Positions 14,460 through 23,207 of a DNA stretch of 64,000 nucleotides are shown one piece after another. Below the pieces are notes generated by a model, which was not told where the DNA came from, searched no databases, and worked only from the letters and a program-made list of their open reading frames with translations. The stretch comes from Halorubrum sp. BV1. GTDB lineage: Archaea; Halobacteriota; Halobacteria; Halobacteriales; Haloferacaceae. The position numbers were made by a program, and so were the translations under genes. Numbering within the stretch: position 1 is the first letter of the stretch; each line of letters starts with the position of its first letter. The DNA lies in assembly GCF_000746205.1 (NCBI RefSeq), contig NZ_KN050825.1, positions 1 through 64,000 of the forward strand, given 5' to 3'.

Positions 14460-16075
14460 GCGCCGACGGCCCGGGGACGCGGGAGGTCGCACACCGCGTG
14501 TTCGCCGCGGAGTTCGACGACGCCTCGCTGTCGTACTCCGAGAGCGACGAGGAGCGCGCCCCGAACTACGTGGTCACGCCGACGGGCGCGCGCGTGAATC
14601 GGTTGTTCGTCGCGGGCGTGCTCACCGAGGTCGAGCGGGTGAACGACGAGACGCGCCGCGGGCGGGTCGTCGACCCCTCCGGCGCGTTCGTCACCTACGC
14701 CGGCCAGTACCAGCCGGAAGCGCAGACGTTCCTGGAGCGCGCCGACCCGCCGGCGTTCGTCGCGCTGACGGGGAAGGCGCGCACCTTCGAGCCCGAGGAC
14801 TCGGACCGCGTGTTCACCTCGGTCCGCCCGGAGAGTCTCACCGACGTGGACGCCGACACTCGCGACCGGTGGGTCGTCTCGGCCGCGGAGGCGACGCTCG
14901 ACCGGCTCGCGGTGTTCGCGCAAGCCCTCGACTCGGACCGCCGCGGCGACGACCTCCGAGCGGCACTTGAGGCCGGCGGCGCGCCGGCGGCGCTGGCGGA
15001 CGGAATCCCGCACGCGATAGCCCACTACGATACTTCGACGGCCTACGTGGAGGCGGTCCGGCGGCTCGCGGTCGACGCGCTCGAACTCGTCGCCGGCGAC
15101 CGCGACGAGGTCCGCGCACCCGAGTTTGCGCCCGACGGCGGCGGCGACGCCGCGATCGGGCCGCTCCCCGAAACCGACGTGACGATCGACGCGTCTGCAG
15201 ACGCGGACGAGGCGGACGAGGCGGACACGGAAGCCGGTTCCGTGGACGCGGAGTCGGAAGCCGCAGAGGCGGAGTCGGAAGCTGTGGACGCAGAACCGGA
15301 AGCTGTGGACGCGGAGTCGGAGGCCGCGGATCCGGAGCCTACGACGGCAGCGACCGACGCGCAAGAGTCGGCGACCGAGCCGGCAGGCGGGACGGAAGCG
15401 CCCGACTCGGCGACCGAACCGGAGTCGAGCGCCGAGGCCACTGCCGACGCCGACGGAATCGAGTCGGAGGGCGTCGACGACGACGGATCCGAGGACCAGC
15501 CGAGCGGCGCGGGGCTGGGGGACTTCGACGCCGGAGGGGACGAAACGGACCCGACCGGGGACGCCGGCGGCGAGGCCGCCTCGGACGACATGTACGAACT
15601 CGACGACGAGGAGCGCGAGGAGATCGAAGCCGAGTACGGGACGGACTTCTCGACCGGCACGGAAGTCAGTGAGCCCGGCGAGGCAGACATCGACGTGCCG
15701 GACCCGGACGACCTCGCCGAAGAACCGGCCGACGGAGCCGAGTCGGACGACGCGTCGCTCGGCGGCGCTGCGCCCGACGACGTGCCGACCGCCGAGACCG
15801 ACGAAGCACCCGGCGAGTCGACCGCCGCCGAGACAGACCGTGGTGGCGAGGAGGCGGACGAGACCGGGGAGGCGGCCGACATCGACCTCGAAGCCGCGGC
15901 CGTCGACGCGATGGCAACCCTCGACGACGGCGAGGGAGCCGACCGCGAGACCGTGGTCCAAGCGGTGGTCGACGAGTACGGCGCGGACGCGGACGCCGTC
16001 GACGACGCGATCCAAGATGCGCTGATGAGCGGGAAGTGTTACGAGCCCGGTGACGGAGTTCTCAAGCCCATCTGA
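14456..16075 (+). CDS. rpap1: RPA-associated protein Rpap1
   Basis: A 539-residue protein. The first 220 residues form the conserved COG3390-type domain: REVAHRVFAAEFDDASLSYS, TPTGARVNRLFVAGVLTEVE, and FVTYAGQYQPEAQTFLE, an OB-like segment. Then comes a disordered acidic region of about 240 residues, rich in Asp, Glu, Ala and Ser with internal EAVDAE/EAADPE repeats. A C-terminal winged-helix-like domain covers about 480-539 (DRETVVQAVVDEYGADADAV, ending GDGVLKPI). In Haloferax the rpap proteins act with their cognate RPA in DNA repair. It overlaps both neighbours by 3-4 nt. The acidic linker length is variable among relatives. Confidence 0.86.
   Translation: MSADGPGTREVAHRVFAAEFDDASLSYSESDEERAPNYVVTPTGARVNRLFVAGVLTEVERVNDETRRGRVVDPSGAFVTYAGQYQPEAQTFLERADPPAFVALTGKARTFEPEDSDRVFTSVRPESLTDVDADTRDRWVVSAAEATLDRLAVFAQALDSDRRGDDLRAALEAGGAPAALADGIPHAIAHYDTSTAYVEAVRRLAVDALELVAGDRDEVRAPEFAPDGGGDAAIGPLPETDVTIDASADADEADEADTEAGSVDAESEAAEAESEAVDAEPEAVDAESEAADPEPTTAATDAQESATEPAGGTEAPDSATEPESSAEATADADGIESEGVDDDGSEDQPSGAGLGDFDAGGDETDPTGDAGGEAASDDMYELDDEEREEIEAEYGTDFSTGTEVSEPGEADIDVPDPDDLAEEPADGAESDDASLGGAAPDDVPTAETDEAPGESTAAETDRGGEEADETGEAADIDLEAAAVDAMATLDDGEGADRETVVQAVVDEYGADADAVDDAIQDALMSGKCYEPGDGVLKPI
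15237..15336 (+). repeat. Acidic tandem repeat inside rpap1
   Basis: Degenerate repeats encoding EAVDAE/EAAEAE-type units, with near-identical DNA blocks around GAAGCTGTGGACGC. Part of the disordered acidic linker. Confidence 0.6.
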
Positions 16076-16845
16076 TGGCGCGCGTCGAGCCGGTCGTCGG
16101 CGAGCCGGCCGCGGTCGCGGACCTCGGGGAGGAACGGGCCCTCCTCGTCGCCGACGTCCACGCCGGCATCGAGGCGGGGCTCCGCTACGAGCGCGGCGTC
16201 GAACTCGACAGCCGAGCGGGCGAGCGGCGCGAACGGCTCCGCGCGCTTATCGACGAGACTGACGCCGACCGGCTCGTCGTCCTCGGCGACCTCGCCCACC
16301 GGATCGCCGCGCCGGAGGGAGACGAACGCGAGGAGCTGACGGAGCTGATCCGCGCTGTCACCGACCGCGTACCGATGACACTCGTCGAGGGGAACCACGA
16401 CGCCGGCGTCGCGGAGGCGTTCGCGGACGACCTCAGCGTGATCGGCCCTGCGGGCGGACTGCTCGGCGGCGACGTCGCGGTCTGCCACGGCCACACATGG
16501 CCCGGTCCCGGCCTGCTCGACGCCGACGTGGTCTGTTCTGGCCATGAACACCCGCAGGTCCGGCTGGAGGACGCGGTCGGCGGCTCGCGCGTCGAGCGCG
16601 CGTGGCTCCGCGGCGAACTCGACTCCGCGGCGTTCACCGGGGATCGATCCGAACTCGCTGAGGGCTCCCGCGATACCGACCCGCCCGAACTCGTCGTCTT
16701 CCCGGCGTTCAACGAGCGGTCCGGCGGCACCTGGGTGAACGTGGAGGGGCAGTCGTTCCTCGCGCCGTTCCTCCCCGCGGCGCTGCCGGACGCGGACGCA
16801 TACCTGCTCGACGGGACGCGGCTCGGCGACTACCGGCGAGTCTGA
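16075..16845 (+). CDS. rpe: Calcineurin-like metallophosphoesterase of the rpa1 operon
   Basis: A 256-residue phosphoesterase with all metal motifs: ADVHAGIE near residue 25, LGDLAHRI near 66, EGNHDAG near 104, CHGHTWPG near 137 and SGHEHPQV near 156. It resembles archaeal enzymes of the MJ0037/COG1407 type. Its start overlaps the rpap1 stop as TGATG. In Haloferax the third gene of the rpa1 operon encodes a phosphoesterase of this kind, suggesting a role with RPA in DNA metabolism. The substrate is unknown. Confidence 0.88.
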   Translation: MARVEPVVGEPAAVADLGEERALLVADVHAGIEAGLRYERGVELDSRAGERRERLRALIDETDADRLVVLGDLAHRIAAPEGDEREELTELIRAVTDRVPMTLVEGNHDAGVAEAFADDLSVIGPAGGLLGGDVAVCHGHTWPGPGLLDADVVCSGHEHPQVRLEDAVGGSRVERAWLRGELDSAAFTGDRSELAEGSRDTDPPELVVFPAFNERSGGTWVNVEGQSFLAPFLPAALPDADAYLLDGTRLGDYRRV

Positions 16846-16917
16846 GCACCGCGATCCCGACGGCGCTCGCGCCACGTCCGGCGGGACCGTTTTCCCTCAC
16901 GGCGCGGAACTGGTCCC

Positions 16918-17493
16918 ATGGTCACCGACCGCTCGCCCACGGCGATCGACGAGACCGGGTGGCACTGGCTCCGGGTCAAACACGCGACCGGGTTCCCCCG
17001 GCAGGCCCGCGACGGCTACTTCCCGGACCACGACGTGACGCGGCCGGCCGCGGCGGCCGAGGAGGATCTGCCGAACATCGGTCTCGAAGCGGAATCGATT
17101 CCGGCCGACCGCGAGACCGTCCGCGACGCCGACCGGCTCGCGCTGGAGACGACCTACCTGAGCGGGAAGTGGCTCGTCGAGCGTCCCGCGGCGACGGTCG
17201 ACGATCTCTGGGAGGCGGTGGTCGACGACGTCGCAGCCGGGCGGTTCTGGGACGCGAAGGCGACGACCCGCGCCGGCCGCGAGGCGTTCGACGAGACGGA
17301 ACACGCCGTGCTGGTGTTCACGCCGAACTACTTCGATCGGGCGGACGTCGATCGGGTTCGGCGTCGGCTCAGGGAGGCGCACGGAGTGACCGAAGAGATC
17401 CGATACCGCCCCGACGTCTACACGCTCGACGGAGTCCACGAGGAGCGGATCGGCGCGCTCGCAGATTCCGCCGCGTCGCGGTTCCGGACCTGA
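16918..17493 (+). CDS. Putative phosphothreonine-lyase-domain protein
   Basis: A 191-residue protein with the features I recall for haloarchaeal proteins labelled putative phosphothreonine lyase domain. It begins around ETGWHWLRVKHATGFPRQ, then TTYLSGKWLVERPA near residue 80. RFWDAKATT near 115 and HAVLVFTPNYFDRADVDRV near 133-151 follow, ending RYRPDVYTLDGV. The domain resembles the Bles03/DUF1917 fold, in which the GKW and nearby lysine and arginine positions bind an acidic ligand. Biological role is unknown. A TATA-like CGTTTTCC lies near 16886-16893, about 29 nt upstream. Confidence 0.6.
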   Translation: MVTDRSPTAIDETGWHWLRVKHATGFPRQARDGYFPDHDVTRPAAAAEEDLPNIGLEAESIPADRETVRDADRLALETTYLSGKWLVERPAATVDDLWEAVVDDVAAGRFWDAKATTRAGREAFDETEHAVLVFTPNYFDRADVDRVRRRLREAHGVTEEIRYRPDVYTLDGVHEERIGALADSAASRFRT

Positions 17494-17515
17494 GACTCGC
17501 AACCGGGGCGTCGGA

Positions 17516-17989
17516 CTACTCGACCGGCCGGAACCGGAACCCGTCCCACTCCTGACTGTCGGGTTCGCGGATGCCGGCTCCCGGCTCGCGGATCTCGTCT
17601 GCGTACACCGGTTCGACGCGGTCGCCGATCTCGACGTCGACCTGCCCGCCGTCGCCGTCCGCGGCGACGTCACCCGCGCCGTCGCGCTCGACGACCTGTC
17701 CGAGCGCGCGGACCGGCGGTCCGTCGTAGTCGTCGCCCATCTCGAACTCGACGATAGCGAGCGTGTTGGGCTCGCGGACGCCCGGCGGCGTCGCCGTTGA
17801 GGTCGTCCATGTGACGATCCGTCCCTCGTAGTCCCGAAGGTCGACCGATCCCGTTCGGTCCGCACCGTTCGGGCTCACGGTGTGGGGCGGGTACGTGACC
17901 GTCCCGTCCGCGTACTCGGCGGCTTCGAACGTCGGTTCCGCGCCTGTCTCCTCGCCGCCGTCCGTCCGCGTCTCGTCGTGGTCGCTCAT
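17516..17989 (-). CDS. OB-fold (DUF35-like) small subunit of haloarchaeal beta-ketothiolase
   Basis: A 157-residue acidic protein overlapping the thiolase stop by ATGA. The middle portion (VDLRDYEGRIVTWTTSTATPPGVREPNTLAIVEF, about 48-81) and RALGQVV and IGDRVEPVY (about 93-129) have the beta pattern of the OB domain in DUF35 acyl-CoA-associated proteins. The zinc ribbon usual in DUF35 is absent, since there are no cysteines. In Haloferax-type ketothiolases a small OB-fold beta subunit is needed alongside the thiolase chain; the coupled layout fits that. The exact substrate chain length is unknown. Confidence 0.8.
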   Translation of the reverse strand: MSDHDETRTDGGEETGAEPTFEAAEYADGTVTYPPHTVSPNGADRTGSVDLRDYEGRIVTWTTSTATPPGVREPNTLAIVEFEMGDDYDGPPVRALGQVVERDGAGDVAADGDGGQVDVEIGDRVEPVYADEIREPGAGIREPDSQEWDGFRFRPVE

Positions 17990-19146
17990 TGGTTGCCCTC
18001 CAAGATTGCGGTGGTCACGCAGTTGCCGAAGCCGCCAACGTTGCAGGCGAGGCCCGTGTCAGCCTCGACCTGCCGCGCGCCGGCGTCGCCGGTGACCTGC
18101 TCGACTATCTCGTACACCTGTGCCACGCCGCTGGCTCCGAGCGGGTGCCCCTTCGATTTGAGCCCGCCTGAGGTGTTGATCGGGAGGTCGCCGTCGCGGT
18201 CGGTGACCCCCTCCTCGACGGCCTTCCATCCCTCGCCCTTCTCGAAGAACCCGAGATCCTCCGACTGGAGGAACTCCAAGATGGTGAACATGTCGTGTAG
18301 CTCCGCCACGTCGATGTCGTCCGGGCCGACACCCGCCATCTCGTAGGCGGTCTCGGAGGAGTCGACGACGCCGCCCATCGTCGTCGGGTCGACGCGCTCG
18401 TGGACGACGTGCGTGTCGGTCGCGCCGCCGATCCCGGATATCACCGCGTACTCGTCCGCGGGGACGTACTCCTCGGCGACGGACTCGGGGCAGAGCACGA
18501 GCGCCGCGGAGCCGTCCGTGATCGGACAGAAGTCGTACAGCCGCAGGGGGTCGGCGACGATCGGCGAGTCGAGCACCGTGTCGAGGTCGACCTCCTTGCG
18601 GAACTGGGCGTGCGGGTTGTCCACGCCGTTCGCGTGGTTCTTCACGGCGACCTTACCGAGGCTCTCGCGGGGCGCATCGTACTCGTCGAGATAGAGCCGC
18701 GCCGTCATCCCCGCGAAGGAGGGGAGCGTGACGCCGTGTTTGTACTCGACCGGATGCGTGAGCGACGCGATCACGTCGGTCGCTTCCGAGGTGGAGCGGT
18801 GAGTCATCTTCTCGCCGCCGACCAACAGCGTGAGGTCGCTCGCGCCGGACGCGACCGACTGCCACGCCCCGTACACACCGGCTCCGCCGGAGGCGGACGT
18901 CTGGTCGATGCGGGCGGTGTACGCCGGCGTCGCGGCTAAGTCGTGAGCCAGCGCGTTCGAGACGCCCGTCTGTCCCTCGAACTCGCCGCTCGCCATGTTC
19001 GAGACGTACAGGTGGTCGAGGTCGTCGCCGTCGACGCCGGCGTCGGCGAGCGCGGCCTCGCCCGCCTCTGCCAACAGTTCTCGCACCCACGCGTCACGCT
19101 GCCCGAACCGGGTCATCGACGCGCCGATGATCGCTACGCGTTCCAT
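17986..19146 (-). CDS. Thiolase family protein, haloarchaeal-type beta-ketothiolase alpha subunit
   Basis: A 386-residue thiolase. The N-terminal half has RIDQTSASGGAGVYGA (about 79-94), where bacterial thiolases have the nucleophilic cysteine in C-x-S-G; here it is S84. C-terminal motifs include DIDVAELHDMFTI near residue 280, GHPLGASGVAQV near 335 (His) and CNVGGFGNCVTTAI near 368. As I recall, the two-subunit BktB of Haloferax mediterranei uses a Ser-His-His triad, so the serine does not mean loss of activity. It probably makes or cleaves acetoacetyl-CoA or longer ketoacyl-CoA. A TATA at 19170-19177 is 27 nt before the ATG. It is coupled to the OB-fold subunit. Confidence 0.85.
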   Translation of the reverse strand: MERVAIIGASMTRFGQRDAWVRELLAEAGEAALADAGVDGDDLDHLYVSNMASGEFEGQTGVSNALAHDLAATPAYTARIDQTSASGGAGVYGAWQSVASGASDLTLLVGGEKMTHRSTSEATDVIASLTHPVEYKHGVTLPSFAGMTARLYLDEYDAPRESLGKVAVKNHANGVDNPHAQFRKEVDLDTVLDSPIVADPLRLYDFCPITDGSAALVLCPESVAEEYVPADEYAVISGIGGATDTHVVHERVDPTTMGGVVDSSETAYEMAGVGPDDIDVAELHDMFTILEFLQSEDLGFFEKGEGWKAVEEGVTDRDGDLPINTSGGLKSKGHPLGASGVAQVYEIVEQVTGDAGARQVEADTGLACNVGGFGNCVTTAILEGNQ

Positions 19147-19169
19147 ACCCGTCGGTTCACCGCGGCCGA

Positions 19170-19177
19170 CTAAAACG
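19170..19177 (-). promoter_or_regulatory. TATA element of the thiolase operon
   Basis: Minus-strand CGTTTTAG, centred 27 nt before the ATG at 19146. Confidence 0.5.
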
Positions 19178-19251
19178 TACCTCTCTGCGGGCGAGTGAAA
19201 GCGCCGACCCGTCGGTGCCGTCGGCTCGAACGCACCTCGGCTTCGGGCGGG

Positions 19252-21603
19252 CTACTCCGCGCGGCGTTCGGCGTGTCCGGGGTAGTCGCGCTCGAACCGG
19301 GAGCCGATCTCCTCCCGATCGAGCCGAATCACGACCGGCCGCCCGTGCGGGCACGCGTACGGGTTCTCACACGCGTCGAGCCGGTCGAGCAGGTCGATGA
19401 CCCGCCCCTCCGTCAGCGAGGTGTTGCCGGTGACGGAGGGGTAACACGCCAGGTCCGCGAGCAGTTCGTCGACCACGTCCGCGACGGGCTCGTCGCCCTC
19501 GGTCGCGTCGCCCACGAGCGACGAGAGCACATCGCACAGGAGATCGGGGTCGAGCGCGGTGTCGAACACCGCGGGGACAGCCTCGACGACGACCTCGCGG
19601 TCGCCGGTCCGCTCGGCTCGAAATCCTATCTCGACGAGATCGTCCGTGAACTCCGCGAAAAGCGCCGCCTCCCGCGCCGTCAGTTCCACGCGGACCGGTT
19701 CCGCGAGCGCCTGCGCGTCCGCGCCGTCGGCGAACGTCTCGCGGAGCCGCTCGTAGTGAACCCGCTCGTCGGCCGCGTGCTGGTCGATCAACACGAGGCC
19801 CTCGGGCGCCTCCGCGATCACGTACGTCTCGTGGAGCTGTCCGAGCACCCGCAACGGTGGCAACGAGTCGTAGGCCCGCTCGCTCCCCGTCGTGTCGCCC
19901 CCGAGCGTCGACTGGTCCGTCGGCTCAGACCGGACGGTGCGGTCGGCCGCCGCGGCGCGTCCGGGACCGGACGAGTCGCCGGCCGACGAGTTCGGCTCCG
20001 GACGCGACTCTCCGCCCGAGTCCGACTGGCGGGTCCGTGACGACGGCCGGTCCGCCGCCGACGCGGGCGTGGTGTCGGCGTCGTCTGCGGCTGCAGACGG
20101 AGTCGTCGGCTCCGCCCCGTCAGGCCCGGCGGCCGACGATTCCGCGGCCGGGGGGTCCGCGTCGGCGGATCCGCTCGCTCGATCGGCCGACTCGTCGCCG
20201 GAGTCCGTCGTCGACGCCATCGACGGCGGTGGTGTCGACGACGGTGGTGTCGACGGCGGCTGCAGGTCGTCTGCTGCGTCCGGGGGGCCATCCCCGCCGA
20301 CATCCTCGACCGCCCACGCGCCCGCGTCGGTCGGATCGAGCTCGGCGGTCCCACCGGCCCCGACGCTCTCGTCCGCCTCGCCTTCGGGTCCGTGCTGGCT
20401 CCCAGTCTCGTCGGCCGTACGGTTCTCCCGCGCCGCGCGCTCGTGGTCGGTTCCGGCGCCGCCGACGGCGGCGTGGTCCGGCGACTCCGGACGGACTGTC
20501 GTCTCGTCGGGCGCGGACTGTCCGCGCGGGGCCGTCGACCGGATCAGTCCGTGATCGAGAAGCGCCGACTCGACTGCGGTCTCGACGGCCGACCGCACCG
20601 CCGGCTCCTCGTCGAACCGGACTTCGAGCTTGCGTGGGTGGACGTTCACGTCCACGTCGCCGGGCGGCACCTCAACGAACAGCACCGCGAACGGGTACCG
20701 GTCGGGCGCGAGCTGGCCGCCGTACGCCGCAAGCGTCGCGTCGCGGAGCGCGCTCGCGGTGACGTACCGGTCGTTGACGTACGTCGAGAGGTACTCGCGG
20801 GTCGAGCGCGTCGTCTCCGGATGCGAGACGAGCCCGGTCACGCGGGCGACGGGAGGAGCGTCCTCGCCGGCGCGGCCGCCTTCGGCGACGCCACCCGCCT
20901 CGCCGTCGTCCGGCGTCCACTCGACGTCGATCATCGACTCGGCGACCTCGCGGCCGTACACGGCGAGTACGGCGGACCGGAGGTCGCCGTTCCCCTCCGT
21001 GGCGAACGTCTCTCGGCCGTCGTGCTCCAGCGAGACGGCCACGTCGGGATTCGCGAGCGCGTAGCTCGTCGCGACGGTGTTGACGTGGTCGAACTCGGTC
21101 GCCGTCCGCTTGAGGAACTTCTTTCGCGCGGGTGTGTTGAAAAAGAGGTCCTCGACCTCGACGGTCGTTCCCGCGGGACAGCCCGCGGGGCGGACCTCGC
21201 CGACCTCGCCGCCCTCGACCGTGATCTCCGCGCCGGCGTCTGCGCCCGGCGGTCGCGAGCGGACGGTGAGTCGGGAGACGGCACCGACGGTGTACAGCGC
21301 CTCGCCGCGGAAGCCGAGCGTCGAGACCCCGTGGTCGAGGTCACCGATGTCGCCGATCTTCGAGGTGGCGTGTTCCGCGACGGCCGCCTCCAACTGGTCG
21401 GCGGGAATGCCGACCCCGTCGTCGCGGACCCGAACTCCCTCGATCCCGCCCGACTCGACGGCGACCGCGATTCGGCTCGCGCCCGCGTCGAGGCTGTTTT
21501 CGATCAGCTCTTTCACCACGCTCGCCGGACGCTCGACGACCTCGCCGGCCGCGATCTTCTGGACGGTCCGCTCGTCCAGCCGCTCGATGTTCGGCGACTC
21601 CAT
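19252..21603 (-). CDS. mutL: DNA mismatch repair protein MutL
   Basis: A 783-residue MutL. The GHKL ATPase covers residues about 1-330: ERTVQKIAAGEVVERPASV, ELIENSLDAGA, VRDDGVGI, TLGFRGEALYTVG. A disordered Asp/Ser/Pro-rich linker covers about 360-590. The C-terminal dimerisation/endonuclease domain has VLIDQHAADERVHYERL (metal motif DQHAxxExxxxE) and near the end CPHGRPVVIRLDRE (CPHGRP). Both nuclease motifs are intact, so it is predicted to nick DNA in mismatch repair, unlike E. coli MutL. The ATG at 21603 is chosen because MESPNIERL begins the conserved fold; farther upstream codons read as noise. mutS is not adjacent within the window. Confidence 0.94.
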   Translation of the reverse strand: MESPNIERLDERTVQKIAAGEVVERPASVVKELIENSLDAGASRIAVAVESGGIEGVRVRDDGVGIPADQLEAAVAEHATSKIGDIGDLDHGVSTLGFRGEALYTVGAVSRLTVRSRPPGADAGAEITVEGGEVGEVRPAGCPAGTTVEVEDLFFNTPARKKFLKRTATEFDHVNTVATSYALANPDVAVSLEHDGRETFATEGNGDLRSAVLAVYGREVAESMIDVEWTPDDGEAGGVAEGGRAGEDAPPVARVTGLVSHPETTRSTREYLSTYVNDRYVTASALRDATLAAYGGQLAPDRYPFAVLFVEVPPGDVDVNVHPRKLEVRFDEEPAVRSAVETAVESALLDHGLIRSTAPRGQSAPDETTVRPESPDHAAVGGAGTDHERAARENRTADETGSQHGPEGEADESVGAGGTAELDPTDAGAWAVEDVGGDGPPDAADDLQPPSTPPSSTPPPSMASTTDSGDESADRASGSADADPPAAESSAAGPDGAEPTTPSAAADDADTTPASAADRPSSRTRQSDSGGESRPEPNSSAGDSSGPGRAAAADRTVRSEPTDQSTLGGDTTGSERAYDSLPPLRVLGQLHETYVIAEAPEGLVLIDQHAADERVHYERLRETFADGADAQALAEPVRVELTAREAALFAEFTDDLVEIGFRAERTGDREVVVEAVPAVFDTALDPDLLCDVLSSLVGDATEGDEPVADVVDELLADLACYPSVTGNTSLTEGRVIDLLDRLDACENPYACPHGRPVVIRLDREEIGSRFERDYPGHAERRAE

Positions 21604-21785
21604 AGCTGGGATCCGCTCCGTCGACCGCGCACTTGAACCCGTTGGCGACTGCCCCGAGGCGGGCGGGCCCGCGCCTGCGCCGAACTGCGGCGGCGTTCTG
21701 CGACACGAAAACAAGTTGAGGCGTATTAGATAAATCTGAATAGATCATTTTATGTGGATCGAGCGTGGCGTCTCTCACACGACAG

Positions 21786-21944
21786 ATGGATCCTGTTACG
21801 TTACACCACGTCAGCGAGGGGATGGTCGCCGGACTCGTCGGCTTGACCGGAATCGTCTCATTCGGAGCCGGCGTCGCGTACGCGCGGCTCAAAGACCACG
21901 GGTCGCTCAGCGGTCCGAGCAGGACGACCGAACCGGTGGAGTGA
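21786..21944 (+). CDS. Small single-pass membrane protein, 52 residues, unknown function
   Basis: Encodes MDPVTLHHVSEGMVAGLVGL, with a hydrophobic helix through TGIVSFGAGVAYARL (about 13-35), then a polar tail rich in Ser and Thr (SGPSRTTEPVE). It is divergent from mutL. A TATA-like CATTTTATG (21747-21755) lies about 35 nt before the ATG in an AT-rich patch. I believe similar tiny proteins occur in other haloarchaea, but cannot verify this. The open frame, promoter and protein-like hydrophobic pattern make it a likely gene. Confidence 0.6.
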   Translation: MDPVTLHHVSEGMVAGLVGLTGIVSFGAGVAYARLKDHGSLSGPSRTTEPVE

Positions 21945-22046
21945 CGACCGACTGAGCGAGACGAACGGTTCAGACGACGAACGGTGTCGTCGCCAAAGTG
22001 GCGTCGACGACCCCGTCGCCGAACGGTAGCACCGCAAAAGCGGGTG

Positions 22047-23078
22047 TCAGTCGCCGGCCGTCGGGGTCGGCGCGGTGCCGTCGAGTTCCTCGCGGTCGTG
22101 TGCGGCGTCGAAGTCAAGATCGGGTCCGCGCGCGATGATACCCGACGGGGTCACGTCCGGGTGCGTCGTGTAGTAGTGCTCTTTGATGTGGCTCATGTTC
22201 ACCGTCTCCGCGACGCCCGGCGTCTGGTAGAGATCGCGCAGGTACGGCCAGAGGTGGTCGTACTGGTGGACGAACGTCCGGTTGCACATGAAGTGGGTGT
22301 GATAGACCTGATCGAAGCGGACCAGCGTCGTGAACATGCAGATGTCCGCCTCGGTCAGGGAGTCGCCGACGAGGTACCGCCGGTCTGCGAGTCGATCGTT
22401 CCAGCTGTCAAGCGCCGAAAAGAGGTCGTCAATCGCCTCGTCGTAGGCGTCCTGAGAGGTGGCGAACCCGGCGCGGTAGACGCCGTTGTTGATCGGCTCG
22501 TAGATGTCGGAGATTGCGTCGTCGACGTCCGCGACGGTCGCCTCGTCGTCGGGACCGGGAAGGAGCGACGCGCCGTTGCTCAGCTCCGTGAACGCGGTCG
22601 ACAGCATCCGGAGGATCTCGCGGGACTCGTTGTTGACGATGGTCTCCGCTTTCGTGTCCCACAGGACCGGGACCGTCACTCGACAGGTGGCGTCGGGGTC
22701 GGCGTCGACGTACCGCTCGCGGAGGTAGTCGCTGCCGTGGAGTCGGTCCGGAGTGCAGCCGTCCTTCTCGGGTGAGAACTGCCAGCCGTCCTCGCCGCGC
22801 CACGGGTCGACGACGCTCACGCCGATCGCGTCTTCGAGGCCGAGAAGCGACCGCGCGAGAAGCGTTCGGTGCGCCCACGGGCAGGCGTACGAGACGTACA
22901 GGTGGTATCGTCCGGTCTCCGGCTGAAACCGCTCGTCCGGCTCGGCGTCGACGTGGTCGGGCACGTCGCTGCCGGCGACCCAGTTCCGGAACGTCGTCGT
23001 CCCGCGCTCGAAGGCCCCGTCCGCGTTCGTGGTCTCGTACGCGTCCGTTCGCCACTCGCCGTCGACGAGTTGGTTCAT
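22047..23078 (-). CDS. Glutathione S-transferase family protein, glutathionyl-hydroquinone-reductase type
   Basis: A 343-residue member of the omega-like xenobiotic-reductase GSTs (YqjG/PcpF group). The N-terminal thioredoxin fold contains YVSYACPWAHRTLLARSL (about 60-78), whose CPWA cysteine performs the reductive deglutathionylation in this family. RVTVPVLWDTKAETIVNNES is the conserved cis-Pro/Glu-Ser substrate site. The all-helical C-terminal half includes YLVGDSLTEADICMFTTLVRFD and a PYLRDLYQTPGVAETVNM segment. Haloarchaea use gamma-glutamylcysteine rather than glutathione, so the natural thiol is probably that. Monocistronic, with a minus-strand TATA at 23102-23110. Confidence 0.88.
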   Translation of the reverse strand: MNQLVDGEWRTDAYETTNADGAFERGTTTFRNWVAGSDVPDHVDAEPDERFQPETGRYHLYVSYACPWAHRTLLARSLLGLEDAIGVSVVDPWRGEDGWQFSPEKDGCTPDRLHGSDYLRERYVDADPDATCRVTVPVLWDTKAETIVNNESREILRMLSTAFTELSNGASLLPGPDDEATVADVDDAISDIYEPINNGVYRAGFATSQDAYDEAIDDLFSALDSWNDRLADRRYLVGDSLTEADICMFTTLVRFDQVYHTHFMCNRTFVHQYDHLWPYLRDLYQTPGVAETVNMSHIKEHYYTTHPDVTPSGIIARGPDLDFDAAHDREELDGTAPTPTAGD

Positions 23079-23080
23079 AC

Positions 23081-23095
23081 CCCGATGTGGGGTTC
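23081..23095. promoter_or_regulatory. Inverted repeat at the GST start, possible operator
   Basis: ACCCC-GATGT-GGGGT lies between the TATA box (23102-23110) and the ATG at 23078. It could bind a regulator or fold in the short leader. Confidence 0.35.
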
Positions 23096-23207
23096 GATGC
23101 CCATAACGTGGCCGGGGACACGCGTGTCACCGGCCGACCCACCGCCGAAGCCGCCACGTCCGTCCACCGGTTCGGGACCGTCGTTGCCGCGCCGGACCCG
23201 CTCAGAT

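Noticed and set aside
13448..16015. 855-residue minus-strand frame
   Set aside because: It runs antisense through rpa1 and rpap1; composition is Arg/Val-rich shadow of a high-GC coding strand, and the plus-strand genes are clearly recognised.
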